A stretch of 64,000 bases of DNA from Odontocerum albicorne (taxonomy: Eukaryota > Arthropoda > Insecta > Trichoptera > Odontoceridae), in assembly GCA_949825065.1 (NCBI GenBank), contig OX463863.1, forward strand, positions 18,927,251 to 18,991,250, given 5' to 3'. The notes beneath the pieces were generated by a model. That model made no database searches. It saw only the letters and a program-made list of their open reading frames with translations, and was not told where the DNA came from. The position numbers were made by a program, and so were the translations under genes. Below, one piece after another: positions 62,630 to 64,000 of the stretch; position 1 is the stretch's first letter; each line of letters opens with the position of its first letter.

Positions 62630-62649
62630 CTTGGCGTTTGCTTCTGTCT

Positions 62650-63260
62650 CTTCTGCTACTTAAGACGATACTCTCACCAGCAACAATTCGTTGCTGACGC
62701 TTAACGTGACTGTAGACGCTGCCCAACCAGTTTTGGATCCTAACTTGCTTCCAACAATTTGTTATTAACAGTGTTGCGAATTTGGAATACAATTCTTTCG
62801 CTACTTAAGATGACACTTTCACCAGCAGCAATTCGTTACCGACACTTGTTCAAACAGGTTTGGATCCTAACTTGCTTCCAACAATTTGTTGCTACCAGTG
62901 TCTGCGAATTGGGTATACAACAACTCTTCCGCTACTTAAGACGACACTTTCACCAGAATTGCTGACACTTTTCCAGCCAGGTTTGGATCCTAATTTGCTT
63001 CCAACAATTTGTTTTTATCAGTATCTGCGAATTACGTATACAACAACTCGACAACACTTTCACTAGCAACAATTCGTTATTGACACTAAATGTGACTGCA
63101 GACGCTGTCCAACAAATTTTGGATACTAACTTACTTCCAACAATTTGTTGTTAACAAACTATTTCGCTACTTACGACGACAGTTATAGTTTCTAACACTT
63201 ATAGTGACTGCAGACGCTTTTTAGTCAGTTTTGAATACTCACTTGCTTCCAACAATTTCT
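62650..63260. repeat. Degenerate repeat of about 125 bp upstream of the start codon
   Basis: TTGCTTCCAACAATTTGTT recurs at about 62,745, 62,872, 62,995, 63,131 and 63,243, with GCTACTTAAGACGACACTTT between. The motif GTGACTGCAGACGCT recurs as well. The first unit begins within 25 bp of the ATG, so the repeat forms at least part of the 5' leader or promoter. Confidence 0.8.
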
Positions 63261-64000
63261 TGTGAAAAATCTGTGAATTAGCCTTTTTTTCTAATGACTT
63301 TTCGTATGCTTACACCAATTGTTGATGTTGTCAATTCACTCTCTGATGATGTTTAAGGATAACAGGAGACAACGTTTCTCAGTATATACAAACACTGTCC
63401 TCTCTTGAACAACTAACTTATTTACCTCTTTACGTGGTGCGCCGAACCGGAGAAACAATTCTCAATATAGAGAAATAGTCTCACGGTTTACTGTATGTCT
63501 CTGTCTGTCCTATATGAATCTGCGTTTCCGTACGGTGCGTATTCGAGATCGCTCCAGTATGAATTGGCAAACTTGGCCGATCAATTTGAAAGGACTATTT
63601 TTTTAATATTTTATGCTTATAAATGATAGAGTCCTTAACTTTACAGATCCATATTAGTGTATTGCTGTTTTTAATGTTAACGACTGCAATTAATATCAAC
63701 AGTTACTAATTAAATCTTACATTAAAAAAATCGCTGATTTCAAAGACATCTGCGTTTACAGAACTTAACAATTATTGCAGATGCTGTTTTACCTTTTCGA
63801 TAGATTCAAAAATTGCTCTTGATACTTATGACGACTGCAGACGTTGACTATCAGAAACTCACGTCTCCAGATTTCAATAATCTTATAGTTTAAGCAAATT
63901 CTTTTGAACCGAACTACTTTATTTCTCTCTAATCCTTCAGGAACTTTCCACCAGTTCGTGACGATCTATAATGTTCTTTGAAGTGTAATCATTTGATCTA
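63261..64000. other. Upstream region of KChIP, nothing assigned
   Basis: May hold the transcription start or 5' untranslated sequence. I could not identify a convincing TATA box, initiator or untranslated exon. A last echo of the GACTGCAGACGTTG motif is at about 63,830. Confidence 0.35.

Larger units (their letters stand above)
61247..62052 (-). mobile_element. Tc1/mariner-superfamily remnant, internally deleted
   Basis: The left end GGGTCTTTCAAATTGAGCGG and the right end (minus strand GTGTCTTTCAAATTGAGCGT) are inverted repeats of about 36 bp that continue to TTTTTTAATTCTT. On the minus strand a transposase start [17 protein letters not shown] is followed by a deletion and then [20 protein letters not shown], the third catalytic Asp region. 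The C-terminus [20 protein letters not shown] ends in a stop. Confidence 0.8.

Noticed and set aside
62415..62792. 125-codon minus-strand frame over KChIP exon 1
   Set aside because: Alternative frame of exon 1; the KChIP frame has the conserved core, a good start context and a matching splice phase.

Overview
Eukaryotic DNA, most likely from an insect with a large, repeat-rich genome. The evidence is one spliced gene with GT-AG introns, several mariner subfamilies typical of insects, non-LTR retrotransposon tails, tRNA-derived SINEs, TTAA-flanked MITEs and many tandem arrays in AT-rich sequence. The order of insect cannot be fixed from this window.

The only convincing host gene is a Kv-channel-interacting protein (KChIP) of the neuronal calcium sensor family. 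It lies on the minus strand and spans about 41.7 kb, from the ATG at 62,629 to the stop at 20,936. Five coding exons join in frame (62474-62629, 33026-33095, 24355-24425, 22123-22317, 20936-21067) to give a 207-residue protein. It has a degenerate EF1, an EF2 loop and canonical EF3 and EF4 loops. Introns 1 to 4 are about 29.4, 8.6, 2.0 and 1.1 kb, and nearly all their content is repeats.

Layout. 1-20.5 kb (3' flank of the gene): tandem arrays, a TTAA element, a pogo/Tigger-like remnant split by a SINE, non-LTR reverse transcriptase tails, foldback MITEs and a 240-bp satellite. 20.9-24.4 kb: exons 5, 4 and 3, with foldback MITEs in intron 4 and a 43-bp minisatellite in intron 3. 24.4-33.0 kb (intron 2): five mariner-derived segments, including a near-complete transposase inserted in one arm of a roughly 0.5-kb mariner palindrome. 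33.1-62.5 kb (intron 1): a 2.4-kb satellite, 23-bp, GT-rich and 36-bp arrays, LINE and SINE copies, TTAA MITEs, a 152-bp satellite of about 16 copies and a Tc1-like remnant. 62.5-64 kb: exon 1 and a degenerate repeat array directly upstream of the start codon.

The most informative observations are the nested insertions. They include a SINE and a LINE that share a 3' tail with a stem-loop, a SINE inside a Tigger-like ORF, a 7-bp target duplication around one retroposon inside another, a probable twin-priming inversion, and a TTAA MITE placed at a transposase stop codon. The palindromic mariner in intron 2 would fold into a long double-stranded RNA whenever the KChIP pre-mRNA is transcribed. 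I found no prokaryotic features, CRISPR arrays or rRNA. Repeat boundaries and copy counts were read by eye and are approximate unless a terminal motif is named.
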